The notes under the pieces: model-generated
The model's database searches: none
Told to the model about the DNA's origin: nothing
What the model saw: the letters and a program-made list of their open reading frames with translations, nothing else
Part shown: in pieces, positions 8,236 to 21,119 of the stretch
How the letters are laid out: the number at the start of each line of letters is the position of its first letter
How positions within the stretch are numbered: position 1 is the stretch's first letter
Assembly: GCF_000429065.1 (NCBI RefSeq)
Contig: NZ_AUBD01000001.1
Span: 124,001 to 188,000 of the forward strand
Reading direction: 5' to 3'
Origin: Silanimonas lenta DSM 16282
GTDB lineage: Bacteria; Pseudomonadota; Gammaproteobacteria; Xanthomonadales; Xanthomonadaceae
Length of the DNA stretch: 64,000 nucleotides
Program-made: the position numbers and the translations under genes

Positions 8236-9531
8236 TCACACGGCCACCACATCCGCGTCCGCAGTGCGCGGAAGGCCCCGCCGTTCCGTGGGCGGCGCGG
8301 TCGGCGCGGGCATCGGCCCCGGTTTCGCGGGCACGGCAGGCGGGGCGTTGGCCGGACGCTTGCCGCGCGGCGTCACGGTGGGTGGGTCGAGCCTCAGCAG
8401 GCGGCCGTTCGCGGCGTCCACCAGCACGTAGAGCGCGCCATCGGGGGCCACCCGCACATCGCGGATGCGCCAGCCCAGCCCTTCGAGCAGGCGTTCCTCG
8501 AACACCACCGCGCCTGCGGCATCGAGCCGCAGGCGGTGCAGGGCGCGGCTGACCAGGCCGCCGACGAATACGCTACCCATCCACTCGGGCGAGCGCGGGT
8601 GTTCGTAGAAGGCGAGCCCGCTGGTGCCGATCGAGGGCGTCCAGAAATGCCGCGGCTGTTCCAGTCCCGGGGCATGGGTGCCGACCGATTCGGGGATGGG
8701 CCGGTCGTCGTAGCCGATGCCGTGGGTGATGGTGGGCCAGCCATAGTTGCGGCCGGCCTCGACGCGGTTGAGCTCGTCGCCGCCCTTGGGGCCGTGCTCG
8801 GTCATCCACAGCGCGCCGGTGCGCGGGTGGAAGGCCAGGCCCTGCGGACTGCGATGGCCGGTGCTGAAGATCTCCGGCCGCCACGCGGCGTTGCCGGCGA
8901 AGGGGTTGTCGGCCGGCACGCTGCCGTCGGGGTTCAGGCGCAGGATCTTGCCCTGGTGCTGGTCCTGCCGCTGGGCCGTGGCGTTGTGCTGGTTGTCGCC
9001 CGAGGTGATGTAGAGCCGCCCGTCCGGCCCGAAGGCGAGGCGCGAGCCGAAATGCCCCTGGGTGCTGAGCTTCGGTGCCACGCGGAAGATCACGCTGCCC
9101 GCCTCCAGCCCGGTGGCTGCGGCATTCAGGCTGGCCCGGTACACCGCGGTGCCCGCCGTGCCGCCGCTGCCTTCCTCGGCATAGCTGAGGTAGACCCGGC
9201 GGTTGCTCTCGAAGGCCGGGTCGAGGGCGATGTCGAGCAGGCCGCCCTGGCCGCGGGCGAAGACCGCCGGCACGCCGGTCAGCGGGCTGGAGACCCCGCC
9301 CTGCGGGGTGACGAGGCGCAGCCGCCCGGGGCGCTCGGTGACCAGCAGGCGGCCATCGGGCAGGAAGGCAAGCCCCCAGGGGTGCTCGAGGCCGGTGGCC
9401 ACCGTGGTGACCCGCACCGTACCGAGCGCGCTGGGGGTGTTCTGGACGTTGGCCTGCGCGGCGAGCAGCGCAGGCAGGCCGGTAAGGGCGAGCGCGAGGG
9501 CGCGGAACGGACGCGGCATGGCGAGGGGCAT
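8236..9531 (-). CDS. Secreted PQQ-type aldose/sorbosone sugar dehydrogenase (copy 2)
   Basis: Paralogue of the adjacent downstream gene, sharing LEHPWGLAFLPDGRLLVTERPGRL, FARGQGGLLDIALDP, TEHGPKGGDELN and NYGWPTITHGIGYDD. The chosen ATG at 9531 has AAAGGA upstream and gives 431 aa, with a cleavable signal peptide (ALALALTGLPALLAAQA). The open frame extends much further upstream, but that part overlaps the neighbouring flavoprotein gene antiphase and is not coding. Unlike copy 1 it ends in a roughly 45-residue Pro/Ala-rich tail (about 385-431) of unknown purpose. The pair probably arose by tandem duplication and probably differs in substrate. Confidence 0.9.
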   Translation of the reverse strand: MPLAMPRPFRALALALTGLPALLAAQANVQNTPSALGTVRVTTVATGLEHPWGLAFLPDGRLLVTERPGRLRLVTPQGGVSSPLTGVPAVFARGQGGLLDIALDPAFESNRRVYLSYAEEGSGGTAGTAVYRASLNAAATGLEAGSVIFRVAPKLSTQGHFGSRLAFGPDGRLYITSGDNQHNATAQRQDQHQGKILRLNPDGSVPADNPFAGNAAWRPEIFSTGHRSPQGLAFHPRTGALWMTEHGPKGGDELNRVEAGRNYGWPTITHGIGYDDRPIPESVGTHAPGLEQPRHFWTPSIGTSGLAFYEHPRSPEWMGSVFVGGLVSRALHRLRLDAAGAVVFEERLLEGLGWRIRDVRVAPDGALYVLVDAANGRLLRLDPPTVTPRGKRPANAPPAVPAKPGPMPAPTAPPTERRGLPRTADADVVAV

Positions 9532-9611
9532 GGCGGCGATCCTTTCGGGGGGGAGCACGAGCCTAGCGCCGCGGCAGGGCGCCGGGGTGAAGCCCGTGTT
9601 GTTGCGCTGCG

Positions 9612-10868
9612 TCAGGCGGGGGCGGGAGAGGCGGCGGCATGGGCCGCGGCGGCCTCGCCGGCGAGCCGGCCGCTGGCGAAGCAGGCGGTGAGCAGGTAGC
9701 CGCCGGTAGGGGCGTCCCAGTCCAGCATCTCGCCGCAGGCGAACCAGCCGGGCAGGGCGCGCAGGGCGAGATCGTCGTCCAGCGCCTCCAGCGCGATGCC
9801 GCCGGCGCTGCTGATGGCCTCGGCGACCGGCCGTGGCGCGCCGAGCGGGATCGGCAGGCGCTTGATGGTGGCGGCCAGCCGCGCCGGGTCGGCCAGCGCC
9901 GCGGCGGGCAGGCATTCGCGCAGCAGGGCGGCCTTTACGCCTTCCAGCCGCAGGCGGCGGCGCAGCACCTCGCTCAGGCTGCGGCCGCGGCGCTCGCGAC
10001 TGAGCGCCTCGAGCACCACGGCCTCGGGCGTGGCCGGCAGCAGGTCGAGGGCCAGTCCGGCCTGGCCGGTGCTGCGCAGGGCCTCGCGCAGGTCGGCGCC
10101 GATGGCGTAGAGCAGGCTGCCCTCCAGCCCGTACTCGCTCACCACGCATTCGCCCTGGCGCTGCCGCGGCTGGCCGTCGGCGGCCTGCCAGTGGGCCCGC
10201 ACCGGCTTGAGCGGGGCCCCGGCGAAGCGTTCGGCGAAGAAGGGCGTCCACGGCACGGCAAAGCCGCAGTTCGAGGCCTCCAGCGGCCGCACCGCCACCC
10301 CGCGGGCGGCGAGCCAGGGCAGCCAGGCGCCGTCGGAGCCGAGCTGCGGCCAGCTGCCGCCGCCCAGGGCCAGCACCACGGCGCGGGCCTCGAGGCGGCG
10401 CTCGCCCGCCGGGGTCTCGAGTAGCGCCCGGCCTTCGCTATCGAAGCCGCGCCAGCGGTGGCGCATGTGCAGGCGCACGCCCTGCTCGCGCAGGCGCGCC
10501 ACCCAGGCGCGAAGCAGGGGTGCCGCTTTCATGTCGGTGGGGAAGACCCGCCCAGAGCTGCCGACGAAGGTGTCGATGCCGAGCCCGCGTGCCCAGGCGC
10601 GCAGCGCCCCGGCATCGAAGCCGTCGAGCCAGCGGGACACCTGCGCAGTGCCGCGGCTGTAGCGGGTGTCGAAGCCGGGGCGGGCCTCGCCATGCGTGAG
10701 GTTGAGCCCGCCGCGCCCGGCGATCAGGAACTTGCGGCCCACCGAGGGCTTGGCCTCGAACAGGTCCACCTCCACGCCCCGTGCCCGCGCCGCTTCGGCG
10801 GCCATCAGGCCGGCAGGGCCGCCGCCGAGGATGGCGATGCCCGGGCAGACCAGGGGATCGGCAGGCAT
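9612..10868 (-). CDS. NAD(P)/FAD-dependent oxidoreductase, HI0933/BaiN-like flavoprotein
   Basis: A 418-aa flavoprotein. The N-terminal FAD-binding Rossmann motif is GIAILGGGPAGLMAAEAA, followed by FEAKPSVGRKFLIAGRGGLN and a second nucleotide-binding area AVVLALGGGSWPQLGSDG. The C-terminal ending FACGEMLDWDAPTGGYLLTA is typical of the HI0933/TIGR00275-like family. The physiological substrate in this family is generally not known; one distant relative (BaiN) reduces bile acids, which should not be extrapolated here. The gene lies between the sugar dehydrogenases and the helicase on the same strand, 21 bases after the helicase stop. Confidence 0.88.
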   Translation of the reverse strand: MPADPLVCPGIAILGGGPAGLMAAEAARARGVEVDLFEAKPSVGRKFLIAGRGGLNLTHGEARPGFDTRYSRGTAQVSRWLDGFDAGALRAWARGLGIDTFVGSSGRVFPTDMKAAPLLRAWVARLREQGVRLHMRHRWRGFDSEGRALLETPAGERRLEARAVVLALGGGSWPQLGSDGAWLPWLAARGVAVRPLEASNCGFAVPWTPFFAERFAGAPLKPVRAHWQAADGQPRQRQGECVVSEYGLEGSLLYAIGADLREALRSTGQAGLALDLLPATPEAVVLEALSRERRGRSLSEVLRRRLRLEGVKAALLRECLPAAALADPARLAATIKRLPIPLGAPRPVAEAISSAGGIALEALDDDLALRALPGWFACGEMLDWDAPTGGYLLTACFASGRLAGEAAAAHAAASPAPA

Positions 10869-10889
10869 GGGCGTGTTTCCGGGCAGGAC

Positions 10890-12746
10890 TCAGGCGCCGC
10901 GCTTCGGCTTGCCCCTGAAACCCGGCTGGAAGTTCTTTCCCCTGTAGCCGCCCTTTTTCGGAACGCGCGGCGGGGCCTCGAAGGCCGCCGCATCGTCCTT
11001 GTCCGGGTCGTAGGGCCTGATCTCGAGCTTCTGGCCGGCCACCCGCACCTTCTTCAGATGCTGCATCAGGGCCTTGGGCATGCCTTCCGGCAGATCGACC
11101 AGGGTGTCGTGGCCACGGATGTCGATGCGCCCGATGTGCGCCGCCTCCAGGCCGGCCTCGTTGGCGATGGCGCCAACGATGTTGCCGGGCTTCACCCGGT
11201 GCTGGTGGCCCACGGCGATCCAGTAGGTAGCAAAGCCGGGCTCGGGCGTGCGCGGGGCGCCGGGTTTCGGCGGCCGCGGCCTGGGCGGGCCGTCCTCGCG
11301 GGGGCGCGGCTCCGGCCGCCAGCTCATCGGCTCGCCACGCGGCTGGCGCGGCAGCCTGTCGAAATCGACACGCTCCCGCCGCTCCTCGCGCTCGGCACGG
11401 GCCGGCGGCTCCAGTAGCAGGGGCGTATCGCCATGCAGCAGCTTCGCCAGCGCGGCGGCGATCTCGACCGCCGGCACGTCGTTCTCGCGCTCGTAGCGCT
11501 CCACCAGTTCGCGGAACACCCCGAGGCCTTCCTTCTGCCGCGCCTCGGTGATGCGGTCGAGGAAGCGCTGCACCCGGCGGTCGTTCACCGCCTGCACGGT
11601 GGGCAGGGCCATCGGCTCGATCGGCTGCCGGGTGGCGCGCTCGATGGCCTTCAGCATGCCGCGCTCGCGCGGGGTGACGAAGAGGATGGCCTCGCCGCTG
11701 CGACCCGCCCGGCCGGTACGGCCGATGCGGTGGACGTAGCTCTCGGTGTCGTAGGGGATGTCGTAGTTCAGGACGTGGCTGATGCGCTCCACGTCGAGGC
11801 CGCGGGCGGCCACGTCGGTGGCCACGAGGATGTCGATCCTGCCGTCCTTGAGGGCCTGGATGGTGCGCTCGCGCTGGGCCTGGGCCACGTCGCCATTGAG
11901 CGCGGCGGCGGCGAAGCCGCGGGCGGCCAGCTTCTCCGCCAGTTCCTCGGTGGCCTGCTTGGTGCGGGCGAACACGATCATGGCGTCGAAAGGCTCGGCC
12001 TCGAGGATGCGGGTCAGGGCATCCAGCTTGTGCAGGCCGCTCACCATCCACAGGCGCTGGCGGATGGTGGTGGCGGTGGTGGTGCTGGCCCTGATCGAGA
12101 CCTCCACCGGCTCGCGCAGGTAGGTCTGGGCGATGCGCCTGACCGGCGGCGGCATGGTGGCCGAGAACAGCGCCACCTGGCGCTCCGGCGGGGTCTTCTT
12201 CAGCACCGCCTCGACATCGTCGATGAAGCCCATGCGCAGCATCTCGTCGGCCTCGTCGAGCACCAGCACCTCGAGCGAGGAAAGATCCAGCGAGCCGCGC
12301 TCGAGATGGTCGATGATCCGCCCCGGCGTTCCCACCACCACGTGTACCCCGCGCTTGAGCGCGCCGAGCTGCGGCCCATAGGCCTGGCCGCCGTAGACCG
12401 GCAGCACCTGGAAGCCGGGCAGGTGGGCGGCGTACTTGTGGAAGGCCTCGGCCACCTGGATGGCGAGCTCGCGGGTGGGGGCCAGCACCAGGGCGCCGGG
12501 CGCGCCCGGCGGACGGCGGGCGATGCGGGCCAGCACCGGCAGGGCGAAGGCCGCGGTCTTGCCGGTGCCGGTCTGGGCCATGCCCAGCACGTCGCGGCCT
12601 TCCAGCAGGGGCGGGATGGTGGCGGCCTGGATGGGGGAGGGCGATTCATAGCCGACTTCCGCCAGGGCCTGCAGCAGGGGCTCGGGCAAAGCGAGGTCGG
12701 AGAAGCGCAGCGGCGCCTCGTTGGGGCTCTGGGATTCGGCGCTCAT
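10890..12746 (-). CDS. DEAD-box ATP-dependent RNA helicase with DbpA-type RNA-binding domain
   Basis: A 618-aa cytoplasmic RNA helicase, DeaD/CsdA-like. The core runs from the Q motif (FSDLALPEPLLQAL) through AQTGTGKT (Walker A), PTRELAIQ, TPGRI, DEAD (VLDEADEML), SAT (LFSATMPPPVRRIAQ) and ARGLDVERISHVLNYD to HRIGRTGRAG. An Arg/Pro-rich linker follows, then a C-terminal DbpA-type RNA-binding fold (VGHQHRVKPGNIVGAIANEA). Such enzymes remodel rRNA or mRNA, often in ribosome assembly and cold adaptation. I chose the ATG at 12746, which has GAGG seven bases upstream, over the in-frame GTG at 12770. It is divergent from uup. Confidence 0.93.
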   Translation of the reverse strand: MSAESQSPNEAPLRFSDLALPEPLLQALAEVGYESPSPIQAATIPPLLEGRDVLGMAQTGTGKTAAFALPVLARIARRPPGAPGALVLAPTRELAIQVAEAFHKYAAHLPGFQVLPVYGGQAYGPQLGALKRGVHVVVGTPGRIIDHLERGSLDLSSLEVLVLDEADEMLRMGFIDDVEAVLKKTPPERQVALFSATMPPPVRRIAQTYLREPVEVSIRASTTTATTIRQRLWMVSGLHKLDALTRILEAEPFDAMIVFARTKQATEELAEKLAARGFAAAALNGDVAQAQRERTIQALKDGRIDILVATDVAARGLDVERISHVLNYDIPYDTESYVHRIGRTGRAGRSGEAILFVTPRERGMLKAIERATRQPIEPMALPTVQAVNDRRVQRFLDRITEARQKEGLGVFRELVERYERENDVPAVEIAAALAKLLHGDTPLLLEPPARAEREERRERVDFDRLPRQPRGEPMSWRPEPRPREDGPPRPRPPKPGAPRTPEPGFATYWIAVGHQHRVKPGNIVGAIANEAGLEAAHIGRIDIRGHDTLVDLPEGMPKALMQHLKKVRVAGQKLEIRPYDPDKDDAAAFEAPPRVPKKGGYRGKNFQPGFRGKPKRGA

Positions 12747-12802
12747 GGCGGCCTCGATGCGCCGGCGCACGGCCGGTCGGGAACGGCGCGCAGTGTACCC
12801 CG

Positions 12803-12808
12803 TAGAAT
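12803..12808 (+). promoter_or_regulatory. -10 hexamer of uup, leaderless-type
   Basis: TAGAAT ends exactly six bases before the uup ATG at 12815. Transcription would therefore start at or next to the start codon. There is no Shine-Dalgarno sequence between them, which fits a leaderless mRNA. Similar spacing recurs before several other genes in the window. Confidence 0.6.
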
Positions 12809-12814
12809 GCGCCC

Positions 12815-14704
<1,890 letters not shown>

Positions 14705-14725
14705 GCAGCGCGGCGCCCCGGCGCC

Positions 14726-15340
14726 TCAGGCGACTTTCTCGAGCACCGCGCCCAGGCTCTTCGGCACCTCGCCCCGCTCGCGCAGCTGGGCCGCGAGGCT
14801 CGCCTGCTGCGCATAGGCGCTCGCCGCCGATTCGCGGCGGGCGATCTCGGCCCGCGCCCGCTGCTCCATCCGCGCCCCCTTGGCCGCCACGGCGAGGTCG
14901 GCCGCCGAGGGATTGCCCGGCGCCAGGGCGGCGCTCTGGATCCGGCGCCCTTTCTCGGCATTGGCCTCCGGGTCGTCGCCAGACTCGCTGGTGTCGATCT
15001 CCACGCTGCCGCCGATGGCGTAGCGCCGGCCATCGGGGCCGATGACGTAGCTGTACCAGGGCCCGCCCTTCAGCAGGGGGCCGGCGGCGGCCATATGGGC
15101 CTGCTCGTGTTGCCGCACCTCGCGGTCGCGGGCCTGCAGCTGCTGGATCGCCACCCGGGTACGCACGTCCTCCAGCGGATTGCGCGGGGCGCCCGGCGTC
15201 ACCGGCACCGCGGCGCGCAGGGTCTGGGGCTGCGAGGAGCCGGGGGGGAGGGCTACCGAAGGCAGCATCGGCGCAGCCGTCTCCGTGCGGGCCGGGGCGG
15301 CCGCAGGTGCGGTGGGGACGATGGACGGGCCGAGGACCAT
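14726..15340 (-). CDS. Putative metalloprotease, SprA-related/CJM1_0395 family
   Basis: About 204 aa from the ATG at 15340; an in-frame GTG at 15412 would add 24 residues. A candidate -10 (TATGGT around 15370) lies inside the longer version and supports the shorter start. The N-terminal third is low-complexity Ala/Pro. The conserved core has EVRQHEQAHMAAAG, an HExxH-type zinc motif (H-E-Q-A-H), then GPWYSYVIGPDGRRYAIGG and DPEANAEKGRRIQSAALAP. The C-terminus is a helical Ala/Arg-rich stretch. Members of this family are annotated as putative zinc metalloproteases with no clear biological role. It is convergent with uup. Confidence 0.8.
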   Translation of the reverse strand: MVLGPSIVPTAPAAAPARTETAAPMLPSVALPPGSSQPQTLRAAVPVTPGAPRNPLEDVRTRVAIQQLQARDREVRQHEQAHMAAAGPLLKGGPWYSYVIGPDGRRYAIGGSVEIDTSESGDDPEANAEKGRRIQSAALAPGNPSAADLAVAAKGARMEQRARAEIARRESAASAYAQQASLAAQLRERGEVPKSLGAVLEKVA

Positions 15341-15498
15341 GGGCAGTCCGCCGCGCAGTCGGTCGCCTACACCATACCCCGGCGCAGGGCGTCCTGTCGT
15401 GAACCGCGGCACGGTAAGGCGGGCCGCAGGGGAGGCCGAAGGCCATCCACCCGGCGTACACTTCGAGCTTTCACTCAGTCGCTGGATCGACGACCCCC

Positions 15499-18400
15499 AT
15501 GAGCGCCCCCACTCCCGTCTTCCCCGAGCTTTCCGCCCTGGCCGAGGCCGCAGAAAAACAGGGGGGCGCGGCGCTCTCCGGGTTCATCGGCCAGTTCTAC
15601 GCCCGGCTGCCGGCCGAGGACCTGGCCCTGCGTCCGGCCCCGGCCTGGGTGGCGCTGGCCGCCGACCTGCGGGCCTTCGCCGAGGGCCGCGCGGCAGGCC
15701 AGCCGCGGCTCAGGCTGTTCAATCCCGATCCGGCCCGGCATGGCTACGAGTGCAGCCATACCGTGCTGCAGATCGCCAATGACGACATGCCCTTCCTGGT
15801 CGACTCGGTGAGCATGGCGCTCGCCGAGCGCGGCATCGGCGTGCACCTGCTCATCCACCCGGTAATCGGCGCCGAATCGCTGATGCACATCGAGGTGGAC
15901 CGCCTGCCGCAGGAGGAGTTCGCCGCGGTCGAGCAGGCCATCGCCAGCGCCCTGGCCGATGTGCGGGTGTGCGTGGCCGACTGGACGGCGATGCGCAGCG
16001 CCATGCTGCGGATCGCCGATGAGCTCGCCACCCGCCCGCTGCCGGTGAACGACGTGGTCCGCGCCGAATCGCAGGATTTCCTGCGCTGGGCCGCCGACAA
16101 CCATTTCACCCTGCTCGGCTACCGCGAGTACCGCGTGGTGGAGGTCGGGGGCGAACGCCGCCTGGCCCCGGTGGAGGGCAGCGGCCTTGGCCTGATGCGC
16201 ACGGCGCCGGGCCACAGCCCGCGGGCGGTGGCCGATTTCGCCCTCACCCGCCAGGGCGGCGAGCGCGACGTGCTGATCCTGACCAAGACCAATGCCCGTT
16301 CCACCGTGCACCGGCCGGGCTACATGGACTACATCGGCATCCTCGTCTACGACGAGAACGGCATCGCCGTGGGCGAGCAGCGCTTCCTCGGTCTCTACAC
16401 CTCGGGCGCCTACAACCGCCGTCCCTGGGAGATCCCGCTGGTGCGGCGCCGCCACGACCAGATCATGGAACGCTCCGGCCTCGCCCCCGGCAGCCACAGC
16501 GGCAAGGCCCTGCGCCACATCCTCGACACCCTGCCGCGCGACGAGCTGTTCCAGAGCTCCACCGACGAGCTCTTCGCCACGGCGATGGGCATCCTCGCCC
16601 TGCAGGAGCGGGCCCGCAGCCGGCTGTTCCTGCGCCGTGACCGCTTCGGCCGCTTCTATTCGGCCCTGGTCTACATTCCCCGCGACCGCTTCAGCGGCGA
16701 GGTGCGCAACCGCATCGAGGCCGTGCTGCGCGAGGAACTGGAGGGCGAGCGCATCGATTCCAGCATCGCCATGGGCGAATCGCCGCTGGCGCAGATGTAC
16801 CTCGTGGTGCGGCCGAAGTCCGGCGTGGTGGGCACGGCCGATGCCGCACGCATCGAGCAGCGGGTGGCGGCCATCGTGCGCAACTGGCACGACGGCCTGC
16901 GCGAGGCCCTGGTGCGCGAGCTGGGGGAATCGGAAGGCCTGCGCCTGGCCCGCCGCTATGCCCGCGGCCTGCCGCCCGGCTACATCGACAGCGTGAGTCC
17001 CGAGAGCGCCGCCCAGGACCTGATCCGCGCCGAGCGCCTCCAGGGCCCCGAGGACCTCGGACTCAACCTCTACCTCGACGAGGAGGGCCTGCGCTTCAAG
17101 GCCATCCGCCTCGAGCGCGTCATCGCCCTCTCCGATGCCCTGCCCATGCTCGAGAACCTGGGCCTGCGCATCCTCTCCGAGCATCCCTTCGAGCTCGAGG
17201 CCGAGGGGCGCAGCATCGCCGTGCAGGACTTCGTGGTGCAGCCGCAGTGGCCGATCGCCGACCTCGGGGCGGTGCGCGCCACCTTCGAGGAAGCCTTCGC
17301 CCGCACCTGGTCGGGCGAGGCCGAGAACGACGGCTTCAACCGCCTGGTGCTGGCCGCCGGCCTCGACTGGCGGCAGGTGGCCATGCTGCGCGGCTACGCC
17401 AAGTACCTGCTGCAGACCGGCGTGCCCTTCTCCCAGCCCTACATGGAAGAGGCCCTGGTGCGCTATCCGCTGGTGGCGCGGCTGCTGGTGGAGCTGTTCG
17501 AGGCCCGCTTCGATCCGGCCCGTGGCGCGGCCGACGGCACCCGCGGCGCGGCCCTGCGCGCCGCCCTGGCCCGCGTGCTGGCCCCGCTGCCGGAGGCCGA
17601 GCGCCATGCCCTCGGCCCGGTGGCCGAGGCCCTGGCCGCGGCGGCCGGCGGTGACCGCGAGCAGCAGATGGCCGCGGTGGAAGAGGCCCTGAACGCGGCG
17701 CTGGAGCGCGTCTCCAGCCTCGACGAGGACCGCATCCTGCGCGCCATCAAGGGCGTGATCCGCGCCACCCTGCGCACCAGCTTCTTCCAGAAGAAGGGCG
17801 GCACGCATCGCGACTACATCAGCTTCAAGTTCGACCCGGCGCAGATCCCCGACCTGCCGAAGCCGCGCCCCTACCGCGAGATCTTCGTCTACTCGCCCTG
17901 GGTGGAGGGCGTGCACCTGCGCTTCGGCCCGGTGGCCCGCGGCGGCCTGCGCTGGTCCGACCGTCGCGAGGACTTCCGCACCGAGGTGCTGGGCCTCGTC
18001 AAGGCGCAGATGGTGAAGAACACCGTGATCGTGCCGGTGGGCTCGAAGGGCGGCTTCTTCGCCAAGCGCCTGCCGCCGCCCGGCGACCGCGACGCCTGGA
18101 TGGCCGAGGGCATCGCCAGCTACAAGCGCTTCATCAACGGCCTGCTCGACATCACCGACAACATCGTCGATGGCGCCATCGTGCCGCCCGTCGACGTGGT
18201 GCGCCACGACGCCGACGACCCCTACCTGGTGGTGGCGGCCGACAAGGGCACCGCCACCTTCTCCGACATCGCCAACGGCATCTCCGCCGAGCACGGCTTC
18301 TGGCTGGGCGACGCCTTCGCCTCCGGCGGCTCGGTGGGCTACGACCACAAGGGCATGGGCATCACCGCGCGTGGCGCCTGGGAGTCGGTGAAGCGCCACT

Positions 18401-20355
18401 TCCGGGCCCTTGGCATCGACTGCCAGAACCAGGACTTCACCTGCGTCGGCATCGGCGACATGAGCGGCGACGTGTTCGGCAACGGCATGCTGCTCTCGCG
18501 CCACATCCGCCTCGTGGCCGCCTTCGACCACCGCCACATCTTCCTCGACCCGAACCCGGACGCCGCCCGTTCCTATGCCGAGCGCGAGCGTCTGTTCCGC
18601 CTGCCGCGCTCGAGCTGGGAGGACTACGACAAGGCCCTGATCTCGAAGGGCGGCGGCGTGTTCCCGCGCTCGGCCAAGCACATCCCGGTGAGCCCCGAGG
18701 TGCGCGCCGCACTCGGCATCGAGGGCGAAGTCGAGCAGATGACCCCGGCGCAACTCATGAACGCCATCCTCAAGGCGCCGGTGGATCTGCTCTGGAACGG
18801 CGGCATCGGCACCTATGTCAAGGCCAGCAGCGAGAGCCATGCCGATGCCGGCGACCGCGCCAACAACGCCCTGCGCGTGGATGGCTGCGAACTGCGCTGC
18901 CGGGTGGTGGGCGAGGGCGGCAACCTCGGCATGACCCAAAAGGGTCGCATCGAGGCCGCCTTCAACGGCGTGCTGCTGAACACCGACTTCATCGACAACT
19001 CGGCCGGCGTCGATACCTCCGACCACGAGGTGAACATCAAGATCCTGCTCGGCGGCGTGATGGCCCGCGGCGGCCTCACCCTCGAGCAGCGCAACGCCCT
19101 GCTGGCCGAGATGACCGACGAGGTGGCCGAGCTGGTGCTCAACGACAACTACCGCCAGAACCAGGCCATCAGCCTGATGGAGCGCATGAGCGTGCCGCGC
19201 CTCGGCAGCTTCCAGCACCTGATCCGCACCCTGGAATCGCAGGGTCTGCTCGACCGCGCGCTGGAGTTCCTGCCCTCGGATGCCGAGTTCAGCGACCGGC
19301 GCTCGCGCGGCATCGGCCTGACCCGCCCCGAACTGTCGATCCTGCTGAGCTACGACAAGATCGTCATCTACAACCAGATGCTCGAGTCGGACGTGCCGGA
19401 GGACCCCTACCTCTCGCGCGAGCTGCAGCGCTATTTCCCAAGGCCGCTGCAGGAGCGCTACGCCGCCGACATGGAGCAGCACCGCCTGCGCCGCGAGATC
19501 ATCGCCACCGCGGTGACCAACTCCATGGTCAACCGCATGGGCGCCACCTTCGTGCTGCGCATGCAGGAGGACACCGGCGAGCAGCCGGCGCAGATCGCCA
19601 AGGCCTACACCATCGCCCGCGAGATCCTGAGCGCCCGCGACTGGTGGGCGGCCATCGATGCCGCCGACCTCAAGGTGCCCGAGCCGGCCCAGATCGATGC
19701 CCTGATGGCGATCTGGCACCTGCTGCGCCAGTACACCCGCTGGATGCTCAACCGCCCCGGCGGCAACCTGCAGATCGCCGCCATGGTCGAGCGCTATGCC
19801 GCGCCGCTCGGCGAGCTGCGCCGGGTGCTGGCGGAGGTGCTGCCGGGCGAGGCCCGGGCGCAGTACGAGGCCAGCGTCGAGACCTGGACCCGCCAGGGCT
19901 TCGCTGCCCATCTCGCCGCTGATTTCGCCGCGCTGCCCTTCCTTGCCTACGGCCTCGACATCGTCGAGGTGGCCCTGGCCCGCGGTCTGCCGGTGGCCGA
20001 CGTGGCGGCGGTCTACTTCACCCTCTCCGACGCCCTGCACACCAAGTGGCTGATGGACCAGGTGGAGCAGCTGCCGGTGGAAGGCCGCTGGCATGCCCAG
20101 GCCCGCGGCGCCCTGCGCGACGAACTGCAGTCGCAGCAGAGCGTGCTGGTGGGCCAGGTGCTGGCCGGCGCCGGCAAGGGGCAGGGCCCGGCCGAGGCGG
20201 TGGAACAGTGGCTCTCGCGCGACGACCAGACCCTGCGCTACACGCTGGCCATGTTCGCCGACATGCGCAATCTGCGCGGCATGGACTACGCCACCCTGCT
20301 GGTGGCGGTGCGCCGTCTCGGCCAGATCGCGGCCTGCGCCGACGCCGCCTGCTGA
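15499..20355 (+). CDS. gdhB: NAD-specific glutamate dehydrogenase, large (about 180 kDa) type
   Basis: A 1618-aa cytosolic enzyme converting glutamate to 2-oxoglutarate and ammonia with NAD+, usually catabolic. The long N-terminal part carries ACT-like regulatory repeats. The catalytic core contains KGGFFAKRL (catalytic-type Lys at about residue 850), [33 protein letters not shown] and [14 protein letters not shown]. The C-terminal helical domain completes the family's usual 1600-1660 residues. A TACACT element about 40 bases upstream may be the -10. The stop overlaps the next gene's start by one base (TGATG), forming an operon with NAD kinase and a nucleotidase. Confidence 0.96.
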   Translation: MSAPTPVFPELSALAEAAEKQGGAALSGFIGQFYARLPAEDLALRPAPAWVALAADLRAFAEGRAAGQPRLRLFNPDPARHGYECSHTVLQIANDDMPFLVDSVSMALAERGIGVHLLIHPVIGAESLMHIEVDRLPQEEFAAVEQAIASALADVRVCVADWTAMRSAMLRIADELATRPLPVNDVVRAESQDFLRWAADNHFTLLGYREYRVVEVGGERRLAPVEGSGLGLMRTAPGHSPRAVADFALTRQGGERDVLILTKTNARSTVHRPGYMDYIGILVYDENGIAVGEQRFLGLYTSGAYNRRPWEIPLVRRRHDQIMERSGLAPGSHSGKALRHILDTLPRDELFQSSTDELFATAMGILALQERARSRLFLRRDRFGRFYSALVYIPRDRFSGEVRNRIEAVLREELEGERIDSSIAMGESPLAQMYLVVRPKSGVVGTADAARIEQRVAAIVRNWHDGLREALVRELGESEGLRLARRYARGLPPGYIDSVSPESAAQDLIRAERLQGPEDLGLNLYLDEEGLRFKAIRLERVIALSDALPMLENLGLRILSEHPFELEAEGRSIAVQDFVVQPQWPIADLGAVRATFEEAFARTWSGEAENDGFNRLVLAAGLDWRQVAMLRGYAKYLLQTGVPFSQPYMEEALVRYPLVARLLVELFEARFDPARGAADGTRGAALRAALARVLAPLPEAERHALGPVAEALAAAAGGDREQQMAAVEEALNAALERVSSLDEDRILRAIKGVIRATLRTSFFQKKGGTHRDYISFKFDPAQIPDLPKPRPYREIFVYSPWVEGVHLRFGPVARGGLRWSDRREDFRTEVLGLVKAQMVKNTVIVPVGSKGGFFAKRLPPPGDRDAWMAEGIASYKRFINGLLDITDNIVDGAIVPPVDVVRHDADDPYLVVAADKGTATFSDIANGISAEHGFWLGDAFASGGSVGYDHKGMGITARGAWESVKRHFRALGIDCQNQDFTCVGIGDMSGDVFGNGMLLSRHIRLVAAFDHRHIFLDPNPDAARSYAERERLFRLPRSSWEDYDKALISKGGGVFPRSAKHIPVSPEVRAALGIEGEVEQMTPAQLMNAILKAPVDLLWNGGIGTYVKASSESHADAGDRANNALRVDGCELRCRVVGEGGNLGMTQKGRIEAAFNGVLLNTDFIDNSAGVDTSDHEVNIKILLGGVMARGGLTLEQRNALLAEMTDEVAELVLNDNYRQNQAISLMERMSVPRLGSFQHLIRTLESQGLLDRALEFLPSDAEFSDRRSRGIGLTRPELSILLSYDKIVIYNQMLESDVPEDPYLSRELQRYFPRPLQERYAADMEQHRLRREIIATAVTNSMVNRMGATFVLRMQEDTGEQPAQIAKAYTIAREILSARDWWAAIDAADLKVPEPAQIDALMAIWHLLRQYTRWMLNRPGGNLQIAAMVERYAAPLGELRRVLAEVLPGEARAQYEASVETWTRQGFAAHLAADFAALPFLAYGLDIVEVALARGLPVADVAAVYFTLSDALHTKWLMDQVEQLPVEGRWHAQARGALRDELQSQQSVLVGQVLAGAGKGQGPAEAVEQWLSRDDQTLRYTLAMFADMRNLRGMDYATLLVAVRRLGQIAACADAAC

Positions 20356-21119
20356 TGACCGCGCGCATCGCCTTCCTCGCCAGCCCCACGCCCGAGGCGG
20401 AGGCCGCCCGGCGCCGGCTGGAGGCCGAGGTGGGGCCTTGCCCGCCGGCCGAGGCCGACGTACTGGTGGCCCTCGGCGGCGATGGCTTCATGCTGCAGAC
20501 CCTGCACCGGCACGGCCAGCTCGGCGTGCCGGTGTACGGCATGAAGCTCGGCAGCGTGGGCTTCCTGATGAACCAGTACCGCCCCGAAGGTCTGCTCGAA
20601 CGTCTCGAGCAGGCCCGGCCCACGGTGCTGCGCCCGCTGGAGATGGAGGCGGTGACCGAGGGCGGCGCCACCATCGGTTCGCTTGCCTACAACGAGGTCT
20701 CGCTGCTGCGCCAGACCCGCCAGGCCGCGCATCTGCGCATCCGCGTGAACGGCCAGTGCAAGCTGCCGGAACTCGTCTGCGACGGCGTGCTGGTGGCCAC
20801 CCCGGCCGGTTCCACCGCCTACAACTATTCCGCGCACGGGCCGATCCTGCCGCTCGGCACCGACGTGATCGCCCTGACGCCGCTGGCGGCCTTCCGCCCG
20901 CGGCGCTGGCGCGGCGCCCTGCTGCGCTCCGATGCCGAGGTCGGCATCGAGGTGCTGGAACCTCACAAGCGCCCGGTCAGCGCCACTGCCGATTCGCATG
21001 AAGTGCGCGACGTGGTGGAAGTGCGCATCCGCGAGTCCCGTCACCGCACCGTCACCCTGCTGTTCGACCCCGAGCACGACCTCGCCGACCGCATCCTCAA
21101 CGAACAGTTCGAGAGCTGA
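20355..21119 (+). CDS. nadK: NAD kinase
   Basis: A 254-aa enzyme that phosphorylates NAD to NADP. Diagnostic motifs are the GGDG motif ([16 protein letters not shown]43), [13 protein letters not shown], and the NAD-binding [20 protein letters not shown]. It is shorter than the E. coli enzyme (292 aa) and resembles the compact version seen in several proteobacteria. The start ATG overlaps the glutamate dehydrogenase stop by one base, and its own stop overlaps the next ATG in the same way, so the three products are translationally coupled. The context suggests balancing NAD and NADP pools with glutamate catabolism. Confidence 0.93.
   Translation: MTARIAFLASPTPEAEAARRRLEAEVGPCPPAEADVLVALGGDGFMLQTLHRHGQLGVPVYGMKLGSVGFLMNQYRPEGLLERLEQARPTVLRPLEMEAVTEGGATIGSLAYNEVSLLRQTRQAAHLRIRVNGQCKLPELVCDGVLVATPAGSTAYNYSAHGPILPLGTDVIALTPLAAFRPRRWRGALLRSDAEVGIEVLEPHKRPVSATADSHEVRDVVEVRIRESRHRTVTLLFDPEHDLADRILNEQFES

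Noticed and set aside
15475-20094. A 1539-codon open frame opposite the glutamate dehydrogenase
   Set aside because: His/Ala/Gly-rich translation with no domain, mirroring the codon structure of the real gene on the plus strand.
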